Source: Candidatus Dechloromonas phosphoritropha (GTDB lineage: Bacteria; Pseudomonadota; Gammaproteobacteria; Burkholderiales; Rhodocyclaceae). From it: a DNA stretch of 64,000 nt. The notes beneath the pieces are model-generated. The model did not search any database, was not told where the DNA came from, and saw only the letters and a list, made by a program, of their open reading frames with translations. The stretch spans positions 248,001 through 312,000 of the forward strand of contig JADKGN010000005.1 in assembly GCA_016722705.1 (NCBI GenBank). Direction: 5' to 3'. Position 1 is the first letter of the stretch; each line of letters opens with the position of its first letter. The position numbers and the translations under genes were made by a program. Positions 1 through 8,607 of the stretch are shown one piece after another.

Positions 1-212
1 TCGCGTTCGCTGGCCAGCAGGCGGGCGTCGAGGAAGGGTTCTAGGCGGTCGAGTGGCAGATTGAGGGTGTACAGCGTCAGGTAGACGGCTTCGTCCCAGG
101 CGTTGTCGTTGCCGTGGCCGAAGAAGAGGCCGGCGGCGGTGAAGCGGCTGACCGCGTAGCGGATGTAGTCGCGAACTGTGGCAAGTTCGCTGCGCGCGGT
201 CGGGTCGCTCAT
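1..212 (-). CDS. prmB: Ribosomal protein L3 glutamine methyltransferase, N-terminal part (runs off the left edge)
   Basis: Only the first 70 or so codons lie in the window; the gene continues past position 1. The visible part reads MSDPTARSELATVRDYIRYA and later contains FGHGNDNAWDEAVYL, matching the helical N-terminal domain of PrmB, which methylates a glutamine of ribosomal protein L3. The NPPY catalytic motif lies outside the window. The start ATG overlaps the dapE stop (ATGA), so translation is probably coupled to dapE. It is the last visible gene of the dapC-dapD-pilU-dapE-prmB run. Confidence 0.85.
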   Translation of the reverse strand, partial: MSDPTARSELATVRDYIRYAVSRFTAAGLFFGHGNDNAWDEAVYLTLYTLNLPLDRLEPFLDARLLASER

Positions 213-1342
213 GCTGTTAGCAGGCGCTCGAGGATGCGAGTGTAGATCGCCGAGAGTTTCGGCAGTGCCGCGATGTCGACGCATTCGTCGATCTTGTGGC
301 TGGTTGCGTTGACCGGGCCGATTTCCAGCAACTGGTCGCAGATTTCGGTGATGAAGCGGCCGTCCGAAGTGCCGCCGGTGGTCGATAGCTCGGTTTCGAT
401 GCCGCAGATTTCGTGGATAGTGCTACTGGCAGCTTCGGCCAGCGGGCCGCGCTCGGTCAGGAACGGCCGGGCACCAAGCGTCCATTTGATGTCGTAGTCC
501 AGGCTATGCTTGTCGAGGATGCCGGTCAGGCGCTGCTGCAGTCCTTCCGGCGTACTGGCCGTGGAAAAACGGAAATTGAATTTGATCTCGACGCTGCCCG
601 GCACGACGTTGGTGGCGCCGGTGCCGCCATGAATGTTGGAAATCTGCCAAGTCGTCGGCGGGAAATATTCGTTGCCCTGGTCCCATTCGGTGTCGCTCAG
701 TTCGGCGATCGCCGGCGCCGCCAGATGGATCGGATTGCGGCCGAGGTGCGGGTAGGCGATGTGGCACTGGATGCCCTTGACGGTCAGGGCGCCGGACAGT
801 GAACCGCGGCGGCCGTTCTTGATCATGTCGCCCAGCGTGTCGACCGAGGTTGGTTCGCCGATGACGCAGAAATTTAGCCGTTCGCCACGCGCCTTGAGGG
901 CTTCGACGACGGCGATGGTGCCATCGTTGGCATCGCCTTCCTCGTCGGAGGTAAGCAGGAAGGCGAGCGAGCCGGGATGTTGCGGGTGGGCGGCGATGAA
1001 CGCTTTCGTTGCGGTCAACATCGCCGCCAGCGAGGATTTCATATCGGCGGCACCGCGCCCGTAGAGCATGCCGTCGCGGATTTCCGGGGCGAACGGCGGT
1101 GAGGTCCACAGATCGAGCGGGCCGGTCGGCACGACATCGGTGTGGCCGGCGAAGACGAACAGCGGTTTGGCGGTGCCGCGCCGCGCCCACAGGTTGGTGA
1201 CGCCGTTGCGGTCGATGAACTCGCAGAAAAAGCCCAGCGCTTGCAGGCGGGCCGCGATGATTTCCATGCATCCGGCATCGTCTGGGGTCACCGAAGGCCG
1301 GGCGATGATCTGCCCGGCCAGTGCCAGGGTCGGATCGGGCAT
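209..1342 (-). CDS. dapE: Succinyl-diaminopimelate desuccinylase
   Basis: 377 residues, the usual length for DapE. It hydrolyses N-succinyl-LL-diaminopimelate to succinate and LL-diaminopimelate in the succinylase branch of lysine and peptidoglycan-precursor synthesis (cytoplasm). The di-zinc peptidase signatures are visible: FAGHTDVVPTG (metal His), GRGAADMKSSLAAM (bridging Asp), TSDEEGDANDGT (catalytic Glu pair) and GGTSDGRF near the C terminus. The start ATG overlaps the upstream pilU stop codon by one base (TGATG), and its stop overlaps prmB, so the three are translationally coupled. Two other genes of the same pathway (dapD, dapC) lie upstream in the operon. Confidence 0.95.
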   Translation of the reverse strand: MPDPTLALAGQIIARPSVTPDDAGCMEIIAARLQALGFFCEFIDRNGVTNLWARRGTAKPLFVFAGHTDVVPTGPLDLWTSPPFAPEIRDGMLYGRGAADMKSSLAAMLTATKAFIAAHPQHPGSLAFLLTSDEEGDANDGTIAVVEALKARGERLNFCVIGEPTSVDTLGDMIKNGRRGSLSGALTVKGIQCHIAYPHLGRNPIHLAAPAIAELSDTEWDQGNEYFPPTTWQISNIHGGTGATNVVPGSVEIKFNFRFSTASTPEGLQQRLTGILDKHSLDYDIKWTLGARPFLTERGPLAEAASSTIHEICGIETELSTTGGTSDGRFITEICDQLLEIGPVNATSHKIDECVDIAALPKLSAIYTRILERLLTA

Positions 1343-2523
1343 CAGTTGCTCGGGTCGCCGTCGCCGAGGCTGAGCGAAAACTCCTTGAACGATACGCCGC
1401 TCGCGTCGGTGCTGTCGAACTCCAGCGCGGCGTCGGTTTTCCGCTCGTCCTTGTTGCCCTGATTGATCTCTGAATTGTTGATCAGCCAGGAGAGATTTGT
1501 CGGCGAGTCGGCGTTGGTTAGCGCTTCGTCAAGCGAAATCTTGCCCTCGCGATAGAGCCTGAAGAGATCCTGTTCGAAGGTCTGCGATCCCGGTGCGAGC
1601 GTCTGCTCCATCGCATCCTTGATGCCCTGGACTTCGCCGCGCTCGATCAGTTCGCTGATGTGACGAGTGTTGATCATGACCTCGCAGGCGGGGAGCCGCA
1701 GGCCGTCAGGTCTCCTCACCAGGCGCTGGGACATGATCGCGCGCAGGGCGACGGAAAGGTCGAGGAACAGCGCCGGCCGGTTCTCCAGCGGAAAGAAGCT
1801 GATGATCCGGTTGAGCGCGTGGTAGCTGTTGTTGGCGTGCAGCGTGGCGAGGCACAGGTGGCCGGTCTGCGCGTAGGCGATCGCCGCCTGCATCGTTTCC
1901 TTGTCGCGGATTTCGCCGATCAGGATGCAATCCGGCGCCTGACGCATGGCGTTCTTCAGCGCGGCAGCCCAGTCCAGCGTATCCATGCCGATTTCGCGCT
2001 GGTTGACGATGGATTTCTTGTGCTTGAACAGGAATTCGATCGGGTCCTCGACGGTAAGGATGTGGCCGGCGCGATTGGCGTTGCGGTGATCGAGCATGGA
2101 GGCGATGGTCGTCGACTTGCCCGATCCGGTGGCGCCGACGATCAGCACCAGTCCGCGTTTTTCCATGATCAGGTCGCCAAGCACCGGCGGCAGGTCGAGC
2201 GATGCGATCTGCGGAATGTTGCCAAGAATGAAGCGGACTACGATGCTGATTGACCCGCGCTGGCGGAAGAGATTGACCCGGAAGTTGCCGATCTGCGGCA
2301 CGCCGAAGGACAGGTTCATCTCCATCGTTGCCTCGAAAACCTTGGCTTGGTCGGGCGACATCAGCTCGAAGGCGATCTTTTCGATCATGTCCGGCAGCAT
2401 CACCTGCTGGTTCACGGGCATGGTGTTGCCCTGAATTTTGATGTGAATCGGCGTGCCGGCGGATATGAAAATATCGGAGGCCTGCTTTTCAGCCATCAAC
2501 TGGAACAATTTGTCGAGGATCAT
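1342..2523 (-). CDS. pilU: PilT-family twitching motility ATPase, probably PilU
   Basis: 393 residues from the ATG at 2523 (MILDKLFQLMAEKQASDIFI). The frame is open further upstream, but that part is out-of-frame dapD coding sequence. PilT/PilU ATPases drive type IV pilus retraction at the inner membrane. Visible motifs: Walker A GATGSGKST (about residues 130-138), the Asp box with TVEDPIEF, Walker B region with ILIGEIRD, and the His box ATLHANNS. The long acidic C-terminal tail after NSEINQ and the sequence style favour PilU over PilT, which is inferred rather than proved. It lies between dapD and dapE in a lysine-synthesis operon: 28 bases from dapD, one-base overlap with dapE. Confidence 0.85.
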   Translation of the reverse strand: MILDKLFQLMAEKQASDIFISAGTPIHIKIQGNTMPVNQQVMLPDMIEKIAFELMSPDQAKVFEATMEMNLSFGVPQIGNFRVNLFRQRGSISIVVRFILGNIPQIASLDLPPVLGDLIMEKRGLVLIVGATGSGKSTTIASMLDHRNANRAGHILTVEDPIEFLFKHKKSIVNQREIGMDTLDWAAALKNAMRQAPDCILIGEIRDKETMQAAIAYAQTGHLCLATLHANNSYHALNRIISFFPLENRPALFLDLSVALRAIMSQRLVRRPDGLRLPACEVMINTRHISELIERGEVQGIKDAMEQTLAPGSQTFEQDLFRLYREGKISLDEALTNADSPTNLSWLINNSEINQGNKDERKTDAALEFDSTDASGVSFKEFSLSLGDGDPSN

Positions 2524-2551
2524 TCGTGACCTCCGGGTCTCGGGGTTGCGA

Positions 2552-3370
2552 TCAGGCGCGCAGCAGTTCGTTGATGCTGGTCTTGGCGCGGGTCTGCGCG
2601 TCGACCTTCTTGACGATGATTGCTGCGTATAGGCTGTACTTGCCGTCGGCCTTGGGCAGGCTGCCGCTGATGACGACCGAGCCCGGCGGGATGCGGCCGT
2701 AGCTGACAGTGCCGGTTTCGCGGTCGTAGATCGGCGTGCTCTGGCCGAGATAGACGCCCATCGAAACGACGGAGTTCTCGCCGACGATGACGCCTTCAAC
2801 CACTTCCGAGCGGGCGCCGATGAAGCAGTTGTCTTCGATGATGGTCGGGTTGGCTTGCAGCGGCTCGAGGACGCCACCAATGCCGACGCCGCCGGACAGG
2901 TGCACGTTCTTACCGATTTGTGCGCAGGAACCGACGGTGACCCAGGTGTCGACCATGGTGCCCTCATCGACATAGGCGCCGATGTTGACGAACGACGGCA
3001 TCAGCACTGCGTTTTTGGCGACAAACGAACCCTTGCGCACGATGGTGCCCGGCACGACACGGAAGCCACCCTGGCGAAACTGCTCCTCGGTCCACGCTTC
3101 GAACTTGGTGTCGACCTTGTCGTAAAAGCGGATGTCGCCGGCTTGCTGAATGCGGTTGTCGCGGACACGGAACGACAGCAAAACTGCCTTCTTGATCCAC
3201 TGGTGGGTGAGCCATTCGCCAGCAATTTTCTCAGCGACGCGTAGCTTGCCGGCGTCGACATCGGCAATGACCGATTCAATGGCGGTGATGGTGGCGACCG
3301 ACGATTGCGGAGACAGTTCGGCGCGGCGTTCCCAGAGTTCTTCGATGGGGGCTTGCAGAGGATGGGTCAT
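2552..3370 (-). CDS. dapD: 2,3,4,5-tetrahydropyridine-2,6-dicarboxylate N-succinyltransferase
   Basis: 272 residues, standard DapD length. It transfers succinyl from succinyl-CoA to tetrahydrodipicolinate. The middle of the protein is a left-handed beta-helix made of hexapeptide repeats (for example VLMPSFVNIGAYVDEGTMVD and GVGIGGVLEPLQANPTIIED), preceded by the helical N-terminal domain (MTHPLQAPIEELWERR). It is second in the operon, 15 bases after dapC and 28 bases before pilU. Trimeric cytoplasmic enzyme in the family. Confidence 0.96.
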   Translation of the reverse strand: MTHPLQAPIEELWERRAELSPQSSVATITAIESVIADVDAGKLRVAEKIAGEWLTHQWIKKAVLLSFRVRDNRIQQAGDIRFYDKVDTKFEAWTEEQFRQGGFRVVPGTIVRKGSFVAKNAVLMPSFVNIGAYVDEGTMVDTWVTVGSCAQIGKNVHLSGGVGIGGVLEPLQANPTIIEDNCFIGARSEVVEGVIVGENSVVSMGVYLGQSTPIYDRETGTVSYGRIPPGSVVISGSLPKADGKYSLYAAIIVKKVDAQTRAKTSINELLRA

Positions 3371-3385
3371 GTAACGAGTCTCCGA

Positions 3386-4588
3386 TTAAAGTTGTTGGGA
3401 AAATTGACGAATCCGGCCGGCGGCGTCGAGACACTCGGCCAACGACGCGACCAGTGCGATACGGACGAAACCAGCGCCCGGGTTGGCGCCATCGACTTCG
3501 CGAGCCAGAAAGCTACCGGGCAGAACGATGACATTATAGTGCTCGAGCAGGCCGCGGGCGAACTCGGTGTCGGTGATGGGTGCGAGTTTGTCTACCCTCG
3601 CCCACAGGTAGAAGCTGGCGTCGGGCACGGCGGTGCCGAGCACCTCGCCGATCAGTGGCGTGCAGGCGGCAAATTTCTCACGGTACTGGTTGCGGTTGTC
3701 GAGCACATGTGCTTCGTCGTTCCAGGCGGCGACTGAGGCGGTCTGTACCGGCGGGGCCATGGCGCAGCCGTGGTAAGTCCGGTAGAGCAGGAATTTCTTG
3801 AGGATTTTTTCGTCGCCGGCAACGAAACCGGAACGCATGCCTGGTACGTTGGAGCGCTTCGACAGGCTGGAGAACATGACCAGCCGTTCGTTCGAGCGGC
3901 CGAGCAGTTTCGCCGCCTGCAGTCCGCCGATCGGCGGATTGGCCTCGTCGAAATAGATTTCGGAATAGCACTCATCGGAGGCGATGATGAAACCGTATTT
4001 GTCGGACAGTTCGAACAGTCTCTTCCAGTCGGCCAGAGACAGCACCTTGCCGGTTGGGTTGCCCGGCGAACAGACATAGAACAGCTGGACGCGCGACCAT
4101 TCCGCCTCCGATAGCGCACCGTAGTCGAAAGCAAAATCGTTTTCGGGCAGGTTGTTCAGGAAGCGCGGTTCGGCGCCAGCGAGATAGGCCGCGCCTTCGT
4201 AGATCTGATAGAACGGGTTCGGGCTAACGACTATTGGAACATGACCGCGGCTGGGATCGATTACCGTCTGCGCAAATGAAAAAAGCGCCTCGCGCGAGCC
4301 GTTGACCGGCAGAATTTCGCTTTCCGGATTCAGTTCAAGACCATAACGGCGCTGGCACCACGCGGCAATTGACTGGCGTAGCGCCGGAATGCCCTGCGTT
4401 GTCGGGTAATTGGCCAGCCCTTTCAGGCCATTGGCCAGCGCGCCCATGATGAACGCCGGTGTCGGGTGTTGCGGTTCACCGATGGAGAGCTTGATTTCCT
4501 TGTATTGCGGGTTGGGTGTCACACCGGCAAATAGGGTGCGCAGCTTTTCGAAGGGGTAGGGCTGGAGTTGGGCGAGATGCGGATTCAC
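3386..4588 (-). CDS. dapC: Succinyldiaminopimelate transaminase
   Basis: 400 residues if started at the GTG at 4588 (VNPHLAQLQPYPFEKLRTLF), which fits the conserved DapC N terminus. The frame stays open to 4897 but the extra residues look non-coding and overlap the divergent promoter region. PLP-dependent fold-type I aminotransferase. The Schiff-base lysine is in FSSLSKRSNVPGMR, with CSPGNPTGKV and SDECYSEIYF upstream. It makes N-succinyl-diaminopimelate from the keto form using glutamate. First gene of the operon dapC-dapD-pilU-dapE-prmB. Confidence 0.93.
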   Translation of the reverse strand: MNPHLAQLQPYPFEKLRTLFAGVTPNPQYKEIKLSIGEPQHPTPAFIMGALANGLKGLANYPTTQGIPALRQSIAAWCQRRYGLELNPESEILPVNGSREALFSFAQTVIDPSRGHVPIVVSPNPFYQIYEGAAYLAGAEPRFLNNLPENDFAFDYGALSEAEWSRVQLFYVCSPGNPTGKVLSLADWKRLFELSDKYGFIIASDECYSEIYFDEANPPIGGLQAAKLLGRSNERLVMFSSLSKRSNVPGMRSGFVAGDEKILKKFLLYRTYHGCAMAPPVQTASVAAWNDEAHVLDNRNQYREKFAACTPLIGEVLGTAVPDASFYLWARVDKLAPITDTEFARGLLEHYNVIVLPGSFLAREVDGANPGAGFVRIALVASLAECLDAAGRIRQFSQQL

Positions 4589-4684
4589 GTCGAGTGCCGA
4601 ATGGGGTGGCAAAGTGGGAATTATCGCTGAAAATACCTTGCGCCGCCGTGCCGGCAAGAGTGCCGCTGCTGGAAACTGCCGCCC

Positions 4685-4713
4685 TTGAGGCAAAATAGGC
4701 GGCTCGATATTCT
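4685..4713 (+). promoter_or_regulatory. Candidate sigma-70 promoter for the thioredoxin-like/lipoprotein pair
   Basis: TTGAGG (4685-4690), a 17-base spacer, then TATTCT (4708-4713), 14 bases before the ATG at 4728. The leader is short and no good Shine-Dalgarno is visible. The intergenic region 4589-4727 is divergent with dapC. Confidence 0.4.
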
Positions 4714-4727
4714 CATCTGCAATTTTT

Positions 4728-5126
4728 ATGCCGTACACGCTTGCCAGCCGCACCGCCAGCCTGATTTTCGCTACGCACCTCGAACACTTCGACCGCGACG
4801 TCATCGAGGCGTCGCACACCGTGCCGGTCATGGTCGATTTCCGGGGTGACTGGTGCCCGCTGCGCCGGGCGCTGACGCCGGTGCTCAAACGGGTCATCGC
4901 CGATCACTTCGGCAAGCTGAAGATGACCCAGGTTGAAGTTGACAAGGGCGCCAGCATGAAGCTTGCCGGGTGCTATGTGCGGCGCGGCTTTCCCAGCGTC
5001 CTGTTGTTCGTTAATGGCGAAGTTGTCGGGCGCTTTTTCAGTGTCAAGGCCGAGCACCGGGTCCGCGAATTTATTGACGATCACCTCGATATCACGCGCG
5101 CACCTGCGCTTCCCGAGCACACATGA
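4728..5126 (+). CDS. Thioredoxin-fold protein with degenerate active site (WCPLR)
   Basis: 132 residues. The thioredoxin fold is recognisable: VPVMVDFRGDWCPLRRAL at the usual beta strand/active-site position, VEVDKGASMKLAGCYVRRGF next, the cis-proline segment GFPSVLLFVNGEVVGRF, and a C-terminal helix. The redox motif WCGPC is replaced by WCPLR, so only the first cysteine remains; ordinary disulfide exchange is unlikely. A role as a holdase or thioredoxin-like partner (as in CnoX/YbbN-type proteins) is inference. There is no signal peptide. Its stop overlaps the start of the lipoprotein gene (ATGA), suggesting coupled translation. Confidence 0.75.
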   Translation: MPYTLASRTASLIFATHLEHFDRDVIEASHTVPVMVDFRGDWCPLRRALTPVLKRVIADHFGKLKMTQVEVDKGASMKLAGCYVRRGFPSVLLFVNGEVVGRFFSVKAEHRVREFIDDHLDITRAPALPEHT

Positions 5127-5500
5127 AGAACTGTCGCGCTGCCGTGGTCTTCCTGATTCCGTTCCTGGTGGCAGCTTGCGCCGTCGGCTATCAGGCGCGC
5201 GGCACGCTGAGCGACGTGCCTGGGGAGTTGCATGGCAAGGGGTATCCGGGCAACAGCGGCGGCGGGCGTTTCGTACTGAGCGACCCGGCCGGGCATTTGA
5301 CCTGCGACGGCCAAGCATCTCCGCCATCGGCTTCAACTACGCCTGGCAGTTGCATCGGGGAAAGTGGCGAGGGAGTCGTGCGCTGCAGCGACGGACGGCG
5401 CATCCCCATGCATTGGGAAGCGATCAGCTGTCGCTCCTGGAAAGGCAGCGGTGTCGATGAGCAGGGCAACCGCCTGGAATTTCGCGTCGAACGGCCTTGA
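5123..5500 (+). CDS. Small predicted lipoprotein of unknown function
   Basis: 125 residues. The N terminus MKNCRAAVVFLIPFLVAAC is a signal peptide ending in a lipobox (LVAAC, lipidated Cys19). The mature part is glycine-rich with several cysteines (LTCDG, GSCIGESGEGVVRCSDG, ISCRSWKGSG) and the tail GNRLEFRVERP. I do not recognise the family. It overlaps the thioredoxin-like gene by 4 bases. The 132 bases that follow, up to the IS cluster, hold no gene I can support. Confidence 0.7.
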   Translation: MKNCRAAVVFLIPFLVAACAVGYQARGTLSDVPGELHGKGYPGNSGGGRFVLSDPAGHLTCDGQASPPSASTTPGSCIGESGEGVVRCSDGRRIPMHWEAISCRSWKGSGVDEQGNRLEFRVERP

Positions 5501-5984
5501 CCGGAGCGCTGGCAGGCACTCCCGGCGCAAGCTAGAACGCTGGCGTTTTCCTCAGTAATATCCCTCCATGGAGCATCATATTCACAGCGTATTCGCCGGT
5601 TTCGAATGTCTGGGAAAAGCAACAAGCATTGCCTAGCGGCCCGTCGGACTTGATTCACTAATCTACCGTAAAGCAGAGCCTGCGGTTGATGGAATATGCA
5701 TTTGCAATGAATTTCGCTTGATTCTCGCTTGTGGACGCACCATTCCTCCTTATTTTCCTTACTGTGGGCGCAATACGGCCACGCGCTTCAAATTCCACGT
5801 GAGGCAAACCAGCGTCCATTCGTTGCGGACATTCTCCAGGCCACGCAGCAGAAACTGCTGGAAGCCCATCACCGACTTGATGATGCCGAACCTCGGCTCG
5901 ACAGTCTGCTTGCGCAGTGCGTAGGTCTTCCGACCCACCGCGGTCTTGAGCGTGTGCTTCATAGTCTCGACCGGACTGGCGCCC

Positions 5985-7375
5985 CAATCCTCTCAACTTA
6001 GTCCATAGTCATACGGCGGGTTTGTAAGCAAAGGACAGGTGAGGCTTTCGCTGGTTTGGCCGAGGTCGAGCACGATCAGGGATAAATTTCTGAAGGTTTT
6101 TGACGATTTCCGAGAAGATTTCCTTGGTAACTCGGGTGGTGATTTGCTGCACACCCGCCAAGACTCGGGGCAAGATACGACGTACGGTATTGAAGGCCAT
6201 CGTCCGATTCACTCGCCATGGCGAATCGCTGGGCAGCCGCTCTTCCGCAGCCAGGTAGGTGGCCAGGGCATTGAGATTGTCACACACCATCTTGGCCCCA
6301 ACATCCTGGCAGGCGGCCAGCCAAGTCAGGCCGGACGTGTGCTCCAGATTGAGCCGGTGTTTGATGCGCTTGAACGCCTCCTCGATACGCCAACGGCTGT
6401 GATAAAGGGCTGAGAAGCTTGTGGCCGGATACCGCGCGGTATCAAGCAAGGAGGTCATCAAGACCCGTACCTTGCCAGTCGGCGTCACCTGACGAATCAG
6501 GCGAACCATAGAAGGCAGACGCGGACACTCGTAATCAATGGCATCCTGACGATGCGGTGGCGGCAATGTCACCTGCGCCTCATCTTCTCCGGATCGCATG
6601 AACTGGGTGATGGCAGAAAAGGAAGCGGACGAATCACAGCGTATGCAAAAGGGGATACCTCGATGCAACAGCGCCGCGACCAACCAGGCACCCGGATACC
6701 CGCGATCAAGCACCAGCATGTCCTGAGCACCGAGTCGGTCAAGCCGCTCAAACAACATCTGACGTTCGCCGACCAGCGAACTGTGCAAAATCAGCGAGTC
6801 GAACAATTCGATCCCTGGCCGAAACAAACCGAAGATGGCCGCTTCTCGAATATGGCGGCGCCCTTCCAGGTCAAGCAAGGTCAGACGTACCTTCGATGCA
6901 TCCGCCGCCAAGACCCGCAAGCCTTGCCAGTCCGGCTGCTGCGGAACGACCTCATCGACCAGGCGCAGCAATTCTGTATTGAGCGGCTCAAAGAGATTGG
7001 CGACCAGATGGCTGCGCGCCTTTGAGAAGGCACTGGCCGTGATCGCCCGACAAAGGCGGGTTCTTCCGGCAAGCAGGGCAAAGAAGGAATCAAGCTCCGC
7101 CTGAACTGCGCCGCGAATGCCGGTGAGCAGGAAAGCGATCAGATTCGTGAATGGCAATTCACGGTTTCGGGTGAAAAACCGAGGCTCGCGGCGGGCGGCG
7201 GCAAGGAAATTGGCGCCATGAATGTAGTCCGTTAGCCGTGAAACGATATTGGCATATTTAGGCCGTCATATAACGCCTATTTATATCAATTGGTTACATG
7301 CTCGATTATATCTTGGCGCGGCCAGATGGCAAAGTTGCCAAAATTAGATGACAGACCGCTAAGTCAAGAGGATTG
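5985..7375 (-). mobile_element. IS4-family element, IS-A copy 1 (complete)
   Basis: 1391 bp. Terminal inverted repeats are CAATCCTCTCAACTTAG (left) and CAATCCTCTTGACTTAG (right end, other strand). It is flanked by a perfect 10-bp target duplication ACTGGCGCCC at 5975-5984 and 7376-7385. It is inserted in the IS1182-family transposase gene. Its length equals that of copy 3 (15044-16434), and the encoded transposase is identical. Confidence 0.95.
6009..7157 (-). CDS. IS4-family transposase (IS-A copy 1)
   Basis: 382 residues from a TTG at 7157. DDE motifs: first Asp in VLAADASKVRL, second in MLVLDRGYPGAWL, and the YREK signature YHSRWRIEEAFKRIK containing the catalytic Glu (spacing Y-2-R-3-E-6-K). 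The frame is open about 38 codons upstream of the TTG and resembles the N terminus of the IS-B transposase (Ala-Arg-Arg-rich, then FFTRNRELPF). No ATG, GTG or TTG initiates that extension, so the true start is uncertain and could be a rare codon. Confidence 0.9.
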   Translation of the reverse strand: MPFTNLIAFLLTGIRGAVQAELDSFFALLAGRTRLCRAITASAFSKARSHLVANLFEPLNTELLRLVDEVVPQQPDWQGLRVLAADASKVRLTLLDLEGRRHIREAAIFGLFRPGIELFDSLILHSSLVGERQMLFERLDRLGAQDMLVLDRGYPGAWLVAALLHRGIPFCIRCDSSASFSAITQFMRSGEDEAQVTLPPPHRQDAIDYECPRLPSMVRLIRQVTPTGKVRVLMTSLLDTARYPATSFSALYHSRWRIEEAFKRIKHRLNLEHTSGLTWLAACQDVGAKMVCDNLNALATYLAAEERLPSDSPWRVNRTMAFNTVRRILPRVLAGVQQITTRVTKEIFSEIVKNLQKFIPDRARPRPNQRKPHLSFAYKPAV

Positions 7376-8607
7376 ACTGGCGCCCACCGCCAGCGGCTCG
7401 GGTTCGGTAAAGCGATCCCGCCAGGCCGGATGATGCGCATCCCGGCCCACGGCAATCATCGGCTCGAGCTTCGCATCGAGACACGTCGCAACGTTCTTCT
7501 CGCTGAAGAAACCCGTGTCCGCCAAGAGCGCTTCCGGCCGATTCAGTCCTTCCGGGAGCGCCTGTACTTTGGCCACCATCGAGGCTACCTGTTCCTTGTC
7601 GTTAGCCGCGTCCGTGACGTGCGGCGCCAGCACCAGCATCGTTTCGCTATCGACCGCGGCTTGAGCGTTGTCCCCCAAGGGGACTTCCTTCGGGGCGTAG
7701 CACTGCTCGAAGCCGCCACCGACCACCTTCATGATGCGGGACTCCTCATCCGTCAGGTTGATCTGATCCTCCTCTCGCGGCGCCGGGTCCGGTGCCTTGG
7801 GTTCGCGCCCCTTCGACCTCTTGCCCGTCCCTTCCTTGGCCGCACGCGCGGCCAGCTTCGCTTCGTATTCGGCCTGTTCTCGATCGAAGCGCTCTTTGGC
7901 GCACGCTTCGATCTTGCCCTTGGCCTCGGCCATTGCTGCCAGATGGTCTTCCCGGCGCTTGATCTCGTCGGGCAGGCTCACCCCATTGGGTACCGATGAC
8001 TGATCCGCCGCTTCGGCCAGAGCCAGCAGTTCCTGTACTTCGGCCTTGAGTTGGGCTTCGATCTTCTCGATATGACCATGCGACAGGGCGCTGTGCCGAC
8101 TGGCGTTGGCGTGTATCTTTGTCCCGTCCAGGCTGACGGTGCCAAACTTGGACAGTTGATTTTCGCGCGCGACTTGCAGCACTTGCACAAAGACAGATTG
8201 GAATTCCTCTGCAAAGCGCTGCCGAAAGGTGGCCAGGGTGTCGTGGTCGGAGTGGCAGTTGCAGGCAATGAACCGAAAGGCCAGCGAGTCGTACGTCGCC
8301 CGTTCGACCTTGCGACTGGAGAAGCCGCCCGTGGCGTAACCGTAAATCAAGAGCCCCAACAGCATCGCCGGATGATAGGCGTCGCTGCCGCGTCCCGCGT
8401 AGGCGCGTTCCAGTGCCGACAGGTCGAGTCCTTCGATGACATCCACGACAGAACGCGCCAGATGCGCTTGCGGCAACCACTCCTGCACCGACGGCGATAG
8501 CAGGTAGTCCGTGTCTCGATCTATCGGGTGAAAGGCCATGGTAACGTTCAGCAGAGTCAATGGATATGATCATAACATATTTACGGGAAAGCCCGACAGG
8601 CTGCTAG

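Larger units (their letters stand above)
5759..8560 (-). pseudogene. IS1182-family transposase, interrupted
   Basis: The N-terminal part (7376-8560; likely start MAFHPIDRDTDYLL at 8539) carries the first catalytic Asp in VSLDGTKIHANAS and the second in ALLADTGFF. The last 71 residues, including the catalytic Glu in KQTVEPRFGIIK, are at 5759-5974, beyond IS-A copy 1. Removing 5975-7375 (the element plus one 10-base target repeat, leaving the repeat copy at 7376-7385) joins PLAVGAS directly to PVETMKHTLK with no frameshift, giving about 466 residues. As it stands the product ends with QSS encoded by the IS-A end and lacks the catalytic Glu, so it should be inactive. Confidence 0.9.
5637..8603 (-). 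mobile_element. IS1182-family element, split by an IS4-family insertion
   Basis: Imperfect terminal inverted repeats CGGCCCGTCGGACTT (5637-5651) and, on the other strand, CAGCCTGTCGGGCTT (8603-8589) match at 12 of 15 bases. Both ends are flanked by CTAG (5633-5636 and 8604-8607), which may be its target duplication; however the right CTAG also serves as the duplication of IS1380 copy 1. Subtracting the inserted IS-A copy and one target repeat leaves about 1566 bp, normal for this family. Confidence 0.8.

Noticed and set aside
2524..2973. N-terminal extension of pilU
   Set aside because: It is out-of-frame dapD sequence; PilU starts normally at MILDKLFQLM.
4589..4897. N-terminal extension of dapC (about 100 codons)
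   Set aside because: The conserved DapC N terminus starts at the GTG at 4588; the extension crosses the divergent promoter and the thioredoxin-like gene.
5191..5658. Minus-strand open frame of 155 codons opposite the lipoprotein gene
   Set aside because: It overlaps a gene with a convincing signal peptide and lipobox and shows no domain of its own.
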